Below, piece after piece: positions 24,810-33,292 of a DNA stretch of 37,230 nucleotides. The first letter of the stretch is position 1; every line of letters starts with the position of its first letter. The translations under genes were made by a program, and so were the position numbers. This DNA comes from Syntrophus sp. PtaU1.Bin005 (GTDB lineage Bacteria; Desulfobacterota; Syntrophia; Syntrophales; Syntrophaceae), in NCBI GenBank assembly GCA_002067745.1, contig MVRU01000022.1, positions 1 to 37,230 of the forward strand, given 5' to 3'. The notes under the pieces are model-generated. The model saw only the letters and a list, made by a program, of their open reading frames with translations. It was not told the origin of the DNA and searched no databases.

Positions 24810-25625
24810 TTACCTCCTGAACCATCTAAAAAATTTGAGAACCGACGCAAACCGGCGCTTCTTGGCAAGGTAACCCGTAACAACGGTGATATTGTCCTTC
24901 CCGCCCTTCTCGTTGGCCATCGTGATCAGCTTCTGGCACGCTACAGAAGGGTTGTCCAGGGATGCCGCCGTAAGCAGAATCTCTTGATCGGAAATCATCC
25001 CGGACAAACCGTCGCTGCAGAGAATCAGCACATCGCCCTCCGCCAGAGTCATCTCATCCAGATCGACATCCACAAAGGGTGCAATTCCCAGCGCCCTTGT
25101 CAGAACATGCCGAATCGTGGACTGTTCCGCTTCTTCTTTTGAGATCAGGTCATGCTTGACCTGCTCATATACCAGGGTATGATCGTCGGTCAACTGTTCA
25201 ATTTCTCCTGCCCTGACCAGGTAAATCCGACTGTCTCCCACATGGGCGATGCTCAGTTTTCTGCCCTGGATCATGATGGCCGCCAGGGTTGTTCCCATGC
25301 CATGCAGCTGAGGATTGCTCTTTGCCGCTTCATGAATGGCCTTGTTGGCCAGCTGAATGGCGGAGCAAAGCTGATTGGTCTCATCCGAATAGTTTTCATT
25401 GTAACAGGAGGCAATCAAGGGGGCTTTGCCTTCTCCGGACTGCTGGAAATAATTCCGCAGAACGTCCACAGCCATTTTACTGGCCACTTCTCCGGATGCG
25501 TGTCCTCCCATGCCATCCGCCACAGCCAGAATCCCCCGCTTGGGGTCCAGAAAAAAGTCATCTTCGTTGTTCGGTCGGATGAGCCCTTTATCGGTTTGGC
25601 CGGCAATATTCACTTTCAAGATCAT
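24810..25625 (-). CDS. PP2C-family Ser/Thr protein phosphatase
   Basis: The 271-residue protein contains the PP2C metal-binding motifs: RPNNEDDFF, VADGMGGHASGEVAS, GTTLAAIMI, HVGDSRIYL, LCSDGLSGMI and GKDNITVV. It has no membrane segment. It would reverse phosphorylation by the kinase encoded 3 nt upstream, a classic bacterial kinase/phosphatase pair. The start ATG 25625 is very close to the kinase stop codon. Confidence 0.92.
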   Translation of the reverse strand: MILKVNIAGQTDKGLIRPNNEDDFFLDPKRGILAVADGMGGHASGEVASKMAVDVLRNYFQQSGEGKAPLIASCYNENYSDETNQLCSAIQLANKAIHEAAKSNPQLHGMGTTLAAIMIQGRKLSIAHVGDSRIYLVRAGEIEQLTDDHTLVYEQVKHDLISKEEAEQSTIRHVLTRALGIAPFVDVDLDEMTLAEGDVLILCSDGLSGMISDQEILLTAASLDNPSVACQKLITMANEKGGKDNITVVTGYLAKKRRFASVLKFFRWFRR

Positions 25626-25628
25626 CTC

Positions 25629-28085
25629 CTAAATGTTGGCATAAACGGCGAGGTCAGAGACGAATTCGCCGCCATTCTGGTAGCGCTTCTCCAGGTCCTT
25701 CTCGATGGCTTTGTCCACGATGTCCGCAAAGAGCTCCGGCAGGTGAGGAGCCCGCTCCCTGAGAGGCTTGGGAGCCGTTGAAGTGATTTTGTACATGAGG
25801 GTCCCGATGCTGTCTCCCTGGAATGGCTTTTCCCCGGTCAGCATTTCATAAAAAACGACGCCCAGAGAAAAAAGGTCCGAACGGCCGTCGATCTTCTGGC
25901 CCGAAATCTGTTCCGGCGACATGTAGCTCGGCGTCCCAAGGACGGCGCCCGTCTGGGTCTTCGAAGAGCTCATGACGCGGGCGATTCCGAAATCGGCGAC
26001 CCGGATCTCGCCATTATTAAGGATCATGATGTTCGAAGGTTTGATGTCCCTGTGCACAACCCCGTTTCGGTGGGCATAGTCCAAAGCGCCGGCCACGAGG
26101 CCTACGATCCGGACGACTTCCGGGATCGGCAGGAGGCTTTCCCGGCTGCAGTATCTGACAAGGTCCGTTCCGTCCAGCAGCTCCATGGCCATGTAGGCGA
26201 GATCGGAATCCTCCCCCACGTCATAGATGGTCACAATGTTGGGATGGGATAGCTTTCCCGCGGCTTCCGCCTCCAGGAAAAACCGCTTCTTGGTTTCCAG
26301 GAGCCTCTCTTCCTCAATCTCTTCATAGCGCAGTGTCTTGATCGCCACTTCCCTGTTTATCTTCGGATCCTTGCCCAGGTAAACCGTCCCCATGGCTCCG
26401 CGTCCAAGCTCCCGGCTGATCTCGTAGCGTCCAATCGTCGGCTTGATTTCGGTTTCCTGCAGAATGACTGTATCATCCTTTCTGCTCCCGGCGGGCTGAT
26501 GGTTGATGGTATCGCCCGCCAGTTTGATCCTCTGGATCCGGTCATTGATGTCCTTGAAGCTGCCGGCCTGGGCAATGTGGTTGTAAACGGCGGAAGCCTT
26601 TGAGAAAAGCCGCTTTCGTTCGAAGTCGAGTCCGAGATTGTACAGGAGCTCTTTCGTGGCTTTGTCCTCAACAGGGCACTTCCGGAATGTATCAAAGGCC
26701 ATGTCCAGCATTCCCTGGCCCTGAAAGGAAAGCCCGAGCATTTTGCTGGCTTCCACGCTGTCCGCCTCGATGCTCTCCCGTGGGCTTTCGGAAAGGAGAT
26801 AGTTCCGGGAGGCCGTAACGAGATATCCGAGAATCAGGACCAACGCGGGATGGACGGGTTTTATCCAACAGCCGTGGCCGGCGAGGAGATAAACGGCCGA
26901 CCCGCACCAGAGGGCCAGCATGGCCAGCATGGCGGCGGCGCTGTACAGGAAGTTCAGCCTGGAGGTGATCAGGATGACCAGGCATCCGAACAGGACCATG
27001 CTTCCCAGTTCGAGCCAGATGGCCCATGAAGGCCGCGTGATGTGCTTCTGGTAGAGAATGTTGTTCACCGTGCTGGCGGTCCCGAGCCAGGACGGGGTGT
27101 CGGGCCCGATGGGGGTGGCCTGAAAAGATCCCAGGCCGGTGGCGTTGAGGACAAGAATCGCAATCCTGTTTTTAAAGACATCGGGCCGGACTTTGTGGTT
27201 GATGACATCCACAAAGGAATAAACAGGGACATCCCCGCCGTAATGGATCAGCATCTGATGCCTGTCAAAGGTGGGAATGCGGGCGCTGCCGATTTCCAAC
27301 CCGTTTTCCAGGCGGATGTGCTCCAGGTTGTATTTGAGGAACTTCAGGGTCAGCTGCAGGGCGAAGGAGGGGTAATAGCGATTTTCATAATGGATGAGCA
27401 GCGGTTCGCTGCGCACGGCGCCGTCCTTGTCGGGCTCCACGTTGGTGTGCCCCAGTGCCAGGGCCGGTTCCGCGAAGGCAGAAAGGGGCGAAATCAGTTC
27501 CCTGGCGGTCAGGCTCGGGGCCGTCGTGCTGAGCTTCACCGAATTCCGCATCAAATAATCGGGCAGGGCCTCCACCGCCGCGAGGGAGCCCCCCAGGACA
27601 AAGGACAGGGGGAGAACGACCTGGTTGCTCTCAGCGATGGCTGCCGCTAGTATGGTGTCTTGATCCAGCCGCTCTTCCGCTTCTTTCAGGCTTGTGTAAA
27701 GCTGTCCGTTGCGGACGCCCTTTGATTCCAACCCGTTGAGAAGATTGCGAATCTCCTCAAGTCCCTGGCCTTGGTCCTTTTCGGAAAGGGGAATGGCAAC
27801 CCCGATGACCCTGGTTCCGTAAGCTTTCAGTGTGCTGATCATCTGGGCGAGGTGTCCCCTGGACCAGGGCCAGCGGCCGATGGCGGCAATGCTGTTGTTG
27901 TCGATCCCGATGATGACGACATTGGATGCCGGGGTCTTATCCTTCAAGGCGGAAATGGCATCATAGGCCTTGTATTCAAGTCGTTCCGTGGGGGTCCAAC
28001 GCAGGATGCAGGCACCGGCCAGCAGAATGACAAGGAAAACAACGATGACCACATCTGCAGCGATCGAATTTTTAAGCCGGATCAT
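25629..28085 (-). CDS. CHASE2-domain transmembrane Ser/Thr protein kinase
   Basis: The protein has 818 residues from the ATG at 28085, which follows CAGGAGGAATT; an upstream in-frame extension to 28277 is unlike the family. A membrane anchor at about 10-30, a periplasmic CHASE2 sensor (about 35-330) and three membrane segments (about 345-430) come first. A helical linker follows, then a Hanks-type kinase at about 551-818 with GRGAMGTVYLG, Lys583, HRDIKPSN (Asp680) and DFGIAR (Asp698). The activation segment ends GTPSYMSPEQ. All catalytic residues are present. CHASE2 senses an unknown extracytoplasmic signal. It heads a tight kinase-phosphatase-FHA operon. Confidence 0.92.
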   Translation of the reverse strand: MIRLKNSIAADVVIVVFLVILLAGACILRWTPTERLEYKAYDAISALKDKTPASNVVIIGIDNNSIAAIGRWPWSRGHLAQMISTLKAYGTRVIGVAIPLSEKDQGQGLEEIRNLLNGLESKGVRNGQLYTSLKEAEERLDQDTILAAAIAESNQVVLPLSFVLGGSLAAVEALPDYLMRNSVKLSTTAPSLTARELISPLSAFAEPALALGHTNVEPDKDGAVRSEPLLIHYENRYYPSFALQLTLKFLKYNLEHIRLENGLEIGSARIPTFDRHQMLIHYGGDVPVYSFVDVINHKVRPDVFKNRIAILVLNATGLGSFQATPIGPDTPSWLGTASTVNNILYQKHITRPSWAIWLELGSMVLFGCLVILITSRLNFLYSAAAMLAMLALWCGSAVYLLAGHGCWIKPVHPALVLILGYLVTASRNYLLSESPRESIEADSVEASKMLGLSFQGQGMLDMAFDTFRKCPVEDKATKELLYNLGLDFERKRLFSKASAVYNHIAQAGSFKDINDRIQRIKLAGDTINHQPAGSRKDDTVILQETEIKPTIGRYEISRELGRGAMGTVYLGKDPKINREVAIKTLRYEEIEEERLLETKKRFFLEAEAAGKLSHPNIVTIYDVGEDSDLAYMAMELLDGTDLVRYCSRESLLPIPEVVRIVGLVAGALDYAHRNGVVHRDIKPSNIMILNNGEIRVADFGIARVMSSSKTQTGAVLGTPSYMSPEQISGQKIDGRSDLFSLGVVFYEMLTGEKPFQGDSIGTLMYKITSTAPKPLRERAPHLPELFADIVDKAIEKDLEKRYQNGGEFVSDLAVYANI

Positions 28086-28424
28086 AATTCCTCCTGGTTC
28101 TTGTCCCACCCGCTTCGTAGTAAAGGGAGCGTCTCCGGTGATGGAAATTCCAACAGAAGCGTCAAAATATGATGTTTCATGAGAGGGACGAGGCGTTCGG
28201 CATTTTCCTGCGGATGTTCTTCCCTTCAGGTGCTGTTCTATGCAAAATGTGACCCCAGATATGAGCAGAGGCCCCATAAATTTTTTTGTGCCGATCCATC
28301 CTGGTTCTTTTATGATCCATCCATGGGATGCGGATTGCGGCAGAAGGCATAAAAAGGGGTGGAAAGCGGGTGCCCGTGCAATTCGGCGGGCCCCCGATCA
28401 GGGGATTCAGAGGGCGGAGTTTGT
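28086..28424. other. Intergenic gap between the two kinase genes
   Basis: No supported gene is present in these 339 nt. Small frames on both strands lack ribosome sites and family similarity. The promoter of the CHASE2 kinase operon is probably here, but I cannot pick it with confidence. Confidence 0.4.
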
Positions 28425-30239
28425 TCAATGGATCAGGACATTGAGATCGTCGATGATGGACTGATAGTCCTGATACCGGTCCTCCGGCTTCTTGGCCATC
28501 ATCTTCCCTATGATATCCGATAGATCGCTTGACAGGATGGGGTTTCTCTTCTTCAGGGGAACCAGCTCCTCATGGAGGTGCTTGAACAGGATCGCTTCGA
28601 CGTAGTCGCCTTCAAAGGGGGGAACGCCTGCAAAAACGTTGTAAAACGTGGCGCCCAGGGAATAGATGTCACTTCGGCAGTCCAGCGGCTGGCCCATAAT
28701 GGAGTCCGGAGAGGCGAAAAGGGGTGAGCCGACCAGGCCCTCGGCCTTCTTTTTTCTGCCGGTTCCGTCATTGACGATGGCGACTCCGAAGTCCACGACC
28801 TTCAAGATGCCCTGGTCGTCAATCATGATGTTGGCGGGCTTGATGTCCCGGTGGACGATGTTCTGCCGGCTGACGAAATCCAGCGTCCGGCAGATGGTGA
28901 TGAAGTGTTCCAGCCCTTTGGCGGTGTTGAGATTATTGCGGTCCTTGATGATGTCTGCCAGGGTCCCCCCATTGATCAGCTCCATGGCGAAGTAGAGGAC
29001 ATCCTCGACCTGGTCGATGTAGTAGATCTGTGCGATGTTGGGATGGGTAAAACGGGAGACGAGGCGCGCCTCCTTGACAAACATGTCTCTGTAGGACGCG
29101 ATGGAGGAGAGATTGTAGGAGATGACCTTGAGGGCCACGTTCCGTTCAAGGACAACATCCCATCCCTTAAAAACACCCCCCATGCCTCCGGCGCCGATAA
29201 AAGACACCGCCTTGTAGTTTCCCAGTTTCTTTCCCACCAGGCTGCGATAAAACTTGATTTCCAGCGCCTTTTCGCTTCTGGGCTCGCTGGAATGGTTCAA
29301 TAGCGGATCGGCAGGCGCCTTCCTGTTGTCCGCCATACGGATGATCATGTCGGCGTGAATTTTTTTCTGGATGGGCCTGTCCACCTCTGCAGATGGCTTT
29401 TTGACTGCGGACTTTTTCCCCTCCTCCTTCAGATTGACGACGTAATCGTATGTTTCGATCCAGTCGATAGACTGCTCCGTTTCCACCCCTATTTCCGCCG
29501 ACAGCTTGTGGTTGTTGATGGAAATGTGCCGGATGTGGCTCTCGACGACGCATGTCCCGCAAGGCAGGGAGAACCGGATGTAAAGGGCCATGCCGAGCCG
29601 CCCGAGCAGGGAGGTTTCTATCAGCAGGCCCTGCCTGCTGATGTTTTTTATTCGTCCCGGAAGCCAGAGAATGGAATCGCGGGATAGTTCGATGTTCACC
29701 GTCTGTTTGGGGACCAGCCTTTCGCTTTTCCGGCACTCGGCCGGCGGCGGCGAAGAAGCGGCCTCCGGGGGCGGGGCAATGGATTGGTGAAACCCTTCGC
29801 CGGGCAATGCGGATATTCCCGCCCTGCCGGTCTTGGCGGGCAGTGTTTCAGCGATGCGTTTCATCAGGACGTTCGGGGCCCCGCTGTCCGGCGTATAGAC
29901 GATGAAATCGGCGGCCCCCATGCCGAAAGCCTTCCCGGCGTTCCCTTGATCGTGGACGGGCACGAAAAAGACAAAGGGAATTTTCTTCAAGAGGGGAGTG
30001 TGCTTGATAAACTCCAGGAATTCATAGCCGCTGGAATCCTCCAGTTCGCTGTCGCAGATGATGAGCGCTACGGAATTGTTGGAGAGCAGATTCAGGGCGC
30101 TGCTCATGGCGGTGGCGGTAAGCACCGGGTATCCGGCCCCGAGGAGAGATTTGCAGACCACGTTCAGAAATTTCTTGTCGCGGTTGACTAACAGAATGTA
30201 GCTTCTAAGGTCCATAGATCTCGACATGAAGATATCCAT
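28425..30239 (-). CDS. Receiver-PilZ-Ser/Thr kinase fusion protein
   Basis: The 604-residue protein joins three modules. Residues about 12-130 are a receiver-like domain with IICDSELED (Asp63), but it lacks the usual acidic pair and the Lys-Pro pair (TP instead), so it is degenerate. Residues about 170-265 are PilZ-like, with RKSER, NISRQG and a following barrel; these match the RxxxR and DxSxxG c-di-GMP contacts, with Asn for Asp. Residues 339-604 are a Hanks kinase with GAGGMGGVF, Lys371, HRDIKPAN (Asp465) and DFG (Asp483). No membrane segment is seen, so it is cytosolic. In-frame ATGs at 30227 and 30215 are alternative starts. It should couple c-di-GMP or partner signals to phosphorylation; this is inference. 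Confidence 0.8.
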   Translation of the reverse strand: MDIFMSRSMDLRSYILLVNRDKKFLNVVCKSLLGAGYPVLTATAMSSALNLLSNNSVALIICDSELEDSSGYEFLEFIKHTPLLKKIPFVFFVPVHDQGNAGKAFGMGAADFIVYTPDSGAPNVLMKRIAETLPAKTGRAGISALPGEGFHQSIAPPPEAASSPPPAECRKSERLVPKQTVNIELSRDSILWLPGRIKNISRQGLLIETSLLGRLGMALYIRFSLPCGTCVVESHIRHISINNHKLSAEIGVETEQSIDWIETYDYVVNLKEEGKKSAVKKPSAEVDRPIQKKIHADMIIRMADNRKAPADPLLNHSSEPRSEKALEIKFYRSLVGKKLGNYKAVSFIGAGGMGGVFKGWDVVLERNVALKVISYNLSSIASYRDMFVKEARLVSRFTHPNIAQIYYIDQVEDVLYFAMELINGGTLADIIKDRNNLNTAKGLEHFITICRTLDFVSRQNIVHRDIKPANIMIDDQGILKVVDFGVAIVNDGTGRKKKAEGLVGSPLFASPDSIMGQPLDCRSDIYSLGATFYNVFAGVPPFEGDYVEAILFKHLHEELVPLKKRNPILSSDLSDIIGKMMAKKPEDRYQDYQSIIDDLNVLIH

Positions 30240-30294
30240 TGGAAGTCACTGTTTTGAAGTGCAGGGGTCCTGGTGCATGGGCCTTGGATCGATC

Positions 30295-31140
30295 TCAGGA
30301 CAGGGTCGTTTTCGGTTTGATGCAGACATGCAGGGCAAAGGACTGTGTCCCGACCTGGAAGATCAGCACGGCGACGGAGGTGTTCTGCAGATAGCCGATC
30401 TGGTGGCCGGGGCCGACGACGACCGAGGGAAGCGATATTTCGAAATGGTACGGTGTTCCCACAAATTCCTTTTTCGTGGAGCCGCTGATCATGTTTATGA
30501 TTTCGCTGACTCCGTCATGGATCAATTCCGCATCGATTTCCCCCTCTTCCATTCCCATCATCTTCGCGACGATCGCTTTTGCCAGATCCCAGTAGAACGT
30601 GACCACGAGCGTTCCCTCGGCATTGCCGGAAAGCCCCATGATGCCGGAAACGTCACCGAAGATTCTGATGGTATTGGAGAAGTAGACTTTCTTGAACTCC
30701 ACATGGATGGAGGCCATGGTCTGCAGGATATGGCAGGTATTTTTGATGAAGGGGTCCAGGTATTCGAATTCCTCTTCGAGGGGCTCCCTGCCGGGGATCA
30801 GGTATCCGTTCATGATGTGCCTGCAGGCGGGCAGGGGATCGGACAGGGACAGGACTTCCGTTGCTCCGGCGATGATGTAGGGTTGCGACGGGATGTCTTT
30901 TTTCCGCGCGTTGATGAGAATGATGGGAATATTCTGAAAATTGCATGCATACCGAAGCTTGCAGATCTGCTGCACAACGTGTTCCTGGTTTCTGCCCATT
31001 TCCAGAATGATCATCTGATAGCCGTTGAGGGCGATCCCGTCATGAAATTGTTCATATTGAACATCGTCGTTTCCCCCGAACAGCCCGGAAACAACTTTTT
31101 CGACCTTTGGACTGCAGTCAATTCCAAGTATTCTCTTCAT
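30295..31140 (-). CDS. Pseudo-receiver-CheX phosphatase
   Basis: The 281-residue protein counted from ATG 31140 (SD GGAG; an ATG at 31155 is the alternative) has an N-terminal receiver-like domain in which the phospho-acceptor Asp is replaced by Glu47 (MIILEMG). The C-terminal half from about 125 is CheX/CheC-like, with the signature SEIINMISG that carries the ExxN catalytic pair used to dephosphorylate CheY-P. It lies between CheY and the receiver-PilZ-kinase gene, so either could be its substrate. Cytosolic. Confidence 0.78.
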   Translation of the reverse strand: MKRILGIDCSPKVEKVVSGLFGGNDDVQYEQFHDGIALNGYQMIILEMGRNQEHVVQQICKLRYACNFQNIPIILINARKKDIPSQPYIIAGATEVLSLSDPLPACRHIMNGYLIPGREPLEEEFEYLDPFIKNTCHILQTMASIHVEFKKVYFSNTIRIFGDVSGIMGLSGNAEGTLVVTFYWDLAKAIVAKMMGMEEGEIDAELIHDGVSEIINMISGSTKKEFVGTPYHFEISLPSVVVGPGHQIGYLQNTSVAVLIFQVGTQSFALHVCIKPKTTLS

Positions 31141-31260
31141 AGAATCCATCTCCATTTTCTGTTTCTGGTAAATTAGCCGGACCGCCTGATGGATTTCCGG
31201 GAGCTGTGACCCGGCCCGTCATGCCATGGCGCTTCTGAACAGATTCTGTGTTCAGGGGAG

Positions 31261-31632
31261 TCAGTGTTTTTCCAGCACCTGATGAATGGCATCGGTCAGC
31301 TGATCCGCGGTAAAGGGCTTGGTGAGATAACCCTGGGCGCCGGCGCGGATCGCTTCCTGTATCCGGTCTTCTTCAGATTCCGTCGATATCATCAAGACGG
31401 GAATCTTTTTGAAGCGATCGTCGCCGCGCATTTTTCTGATGACGTCGATGCCGCTCACAAGAGGCATGTTCCAGTCCAGGAGAACCAGATTGATCTCGCC
31501 GCCGCTTGCTTCCAGAAGGCTCAGCGCCTCCCTGCCGTTGCCGGCCTGCACGGCTTCGAAACCAATCGATGCGGCTGTCTTTTCGATAATGCCGCGTATT
31601 AAACGTGAATCATCTGCAACAATCGCTTTCAT
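31261..31632 (-). CDS. CheY-like single-domain response regulator
   Basis: The 123-residue protein is a complete receiver with the acidic pair Asp7/Asp8, phospho-acceptor Asp53 (LLDWNMP), Thr84 and Lys105 (TKPF). It has no output domain, as in CheY. The start ATG 31632 has a GGGGGAAGAGG purine-rich site upstream. The next gene downstream encodes a CheX-type phosphatase, so a CheY/CheX pair is likely. No chemotaxis kinase CheA is in the window, and the signal could instead feed the neighbouring kinases. Confidence 0.9.
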   Translation of the reverse strand: MKAIVADDSRLIRGIIEKTAASIGFEAVQAGNGREALSLLEASGGEINLVLLDWNMPLVSGIDVIRKMRGDDRFKKIPVLMISTESEEDRIQEAIRAGAQGYLTKPFTADQLTDAIHQVLEKH

Positions 31633-31663
31633 CCCTCTTCCCCCTTTTGCATAGTCGTGTTCC

Positions 31664-31803
31664 TTATTTTTTCAGAGCAATCACCACATCGGGATTGACT
31701 TTTCGGATGATGACCCTAAACTGGGCATGACGTCCATTGCGGTACGGTCAAGGTCAAACAATGTTCCCAAGGCTTTTCCGGCTAAAGCATCTTTTTCCTT
31801 CAT
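31664..31803 (-). pseudogene. Frameshifted ~46-codon ORF upstream of cheY-like gene
   Basis: From ATG 31803 the minus strand reads MKEKDALAGKALGTLFDLDR and then runs out of frame; the adjacent frame carries on with YRNGRHAQFRVIIRKVNPDV and ends VIALKK before TAA at 31664. One missing base near 31745 would join the two into one coherent basic protein of about 46 residues. I do not recognise the family and the ribosome site is weak. It may be a small protein gene that decayed or carries a sequence error. Confidence 0.35.
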
Positions 31804-31860
31804 GCTATAACTGTTCCGCCTGTGCGGTCCGGCCGGGTCGGGTATGATATTTGTCTGCCT

Positions 31861-31891
31861 TCATGGTCACGAATCTTTTCCGTGATCATGA
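31861..31891. repeat. 11-bp inverted repeat
   Basis: TCATGGTCACG and CGTGATCATGA are inverted copies (10 of 11, with the odd pair G-U in plus-strand RNA) around a nine-base spacer. It lies in the divergent region between the cheY-like and cyclic-nucleotide genes. It is either an operator or the end of a small transcript; no T-run follows. Nothing else was seen in 31804-32030. Confidence 0.5.
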
Positions 31892-32030
31892 CCTACAGGG
31901 TGCGGATCGGATGCAGGGCCGCCGTCCGATGCGATCAGGAGAAGATGGCGGATGTATGATAAAAATCACCTTCGGAAGTCATCGACTTGACGACTGAACA
32001 TTCTCTCTCCGGGTGGAAGGGAGAGAAAGA

Positions 32031-32150
32031 ATGACGCTGTACGTCAATAAATCATGTCCTTGTCTGTTTTGTGCCGAGATGATGGCGGCGCTCGTCAGGG
32101 GGCCGGATCGGCTTGAAGCGCAGGCCGCCGTGCAGGGAAGGGAGATTTAA
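32031..32150 (+). CDS. Small ORF with CxCxxC motif upstream of the cNMP-binding gene
   Basis: A 39-codon frame from ATG 32031 reads MTLYVNKSCPCLFCAEMM and ends at TAA 32148-32150, three bases before the next gene's GTG. A purine-rich GGAAGGGAGAGAAAG stands before the ATG. The three Cys resemble a metal- or redox-binding knuckle. It is too short to match a family by eye; it may be a leader ORF that couples translation to the downstream gene. Confidence 0.4.
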   Translation: MTLYVNKSCPCLFCAEMMAALVRGPDRLEAQAAVQGREI

Positions 32151-32153
32151 CGG

Positions 32154-32651
32154 GTGTTGAACGTGAACCGTTCGGAAGGGATGATCCCGGCGGTATCGTC
32201 CCTCGAGGAAAGAGCGGAGCTGCTGGAGCGCAGCCAATGGATGCCGGAACTGAGCTGGCGGCAGGTGGAAAATTTAGCCCGCTATCTCCAGGGAGCCAGA
32301 ACGGTCAGGGGCGGCACGATGATTCACGAAGGCTCCCGGGAGGCGTTCATGTGTATCCTGGCGGAGGGGCGGGTTCACATCATCAAGGAGGATGTGGAAG
32401 GAAGGGAGAAGCTGCTGTCTGTCATAACGAGGGGTCAGACCTTCGGCGAAATGTCCCTCTTTGACGGGGAGCCGCGCTCCGCTTCGGTGAAGGCTGCCGA
32501 AGATACGACCGTGCTGGTCCTGACCCGGGCGAATCTTCACCGGCTTATGGAAGAGGCCCCCATCCTCGGGGCAAAAATCCTGTACAAGCTGGGCCGCCTG
32601 ATGAGCCAGAGGCTGCGTATGACCAGCGGGAAACTGGTGGACCACCTGTGA
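32154..32651 (+). CDS. Stand-alone cyclic-nucleotide-binding protein (Crp-type sensor without DNA-binding domain)
   Basis: The 165-residue protein consists of a cNMP-binding beta-barrel at about 30-150. It shows the phosphate-binding cassette FGEMSLFDGEPRSASV with the Glu and Arg used to hold cAMP or cGMP. The helix-turn-helix of Crp/Fnr proteins is missing. The family includes stand-alone sensors that act on partner proteins. The start is GTG 32154 after GGGAG (32139-32143); the adjacent TTG is possible too. The gene probably shares a transcript with the 39-codon ORF. Confidence 0.85.
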   Translation: MLNVNRSEGMIPAVSSLEERAELLERSQWMPELSWRQVENLARYLQGARTVRGGTMIHEGSREAFMCILAEGRVHIIKEDVEGREKLLSVITRGQTFGEMSLFDGEPRSASVKAAEDTTVLVLTRANLHRLMEEAPILGAKILYKLGRLMSQRLRMTSGKLVDHL

Positions 32652-32718
32652 CGGGAAGCGGCATTTTTCCTCCACAGGCCCGGAATGGCGGAATGTTTAG
32701 CCGCCCCGTTTCGAGCGT

Positions 32719-33081
32719 TCAGTTCCCGGCGGGAAACGCAGGCGAAATATGTTCCAGTGCGGCCTGGAGTTTCTCCAGGGGAAAGGGTTTTCTGAAATAG
32801 ATGTCTGCACCGGCTTCCTGGAACTTTTGCACCTCCAGGCAGCCGGTGATCCCGATAATGTACATGTGGGGATATCGGAAACAAATCTGTTTGCACAACT
32901 CAAAACCGGTCATTCCGGGCATCTGAGCATCAGTTATGACAACATCGTAAGGACTCTGCTGCAGCATTTTCAGAGCTTGCATGCCGTTGTTCGCCTTGGC
33001 GGCGGAATAGCCCCAGAGGGAGACGCTGGATTCCAGCAGATCGACTATTTCCATGTCATCGTCAACGATTAGTATGTTCAT
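32719..33081 (-). CDS. Single-domain response regulator
   Basis: The 120-residue receiver starts at ATG 33081 after AAAAAGGACGG; an upstream extension to 33162 is unlike the family. It has DDD at 7-9, phospho-acceptor Asp51 (VITDAQMPG), Thr79 (GITG) and Lys98 (RKPF). No output domain is present. It converges with the cNMP-binding gene and stands alone, so its kinase is unknown. Confidence 0.88.
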   Translation of the reverse strand: MNILIVDDDMEIVDLLESSVSLWGYSAAKANNGMQALKMLQQSPYDVVITDAQMPGMTGFELCKQICFRYPHMYIIGITGCLEVQKFQEAGADIYFRKPFPLEKLQAALEHISPAFPAGN

Positions 33082-33292
33082 GTTCCGTCCTTTTTTACGT
33101 GGATTTGTTCCGGCTCTGATGCCTTGGGAACCCTTTGCGTCCAGGATGGGATTCTTCTGCAACGTTCTCCCGTTGAGATGACTTCTTAGAATGATGCTGA
33201 AAAATTTCCTATCAAGGAAAAGCTTATTTTAGAGGATTTATGTCCTTATTTTTTTCTAAGGGAATGGATGAGAAAAGAGACATTGGAGGAAC

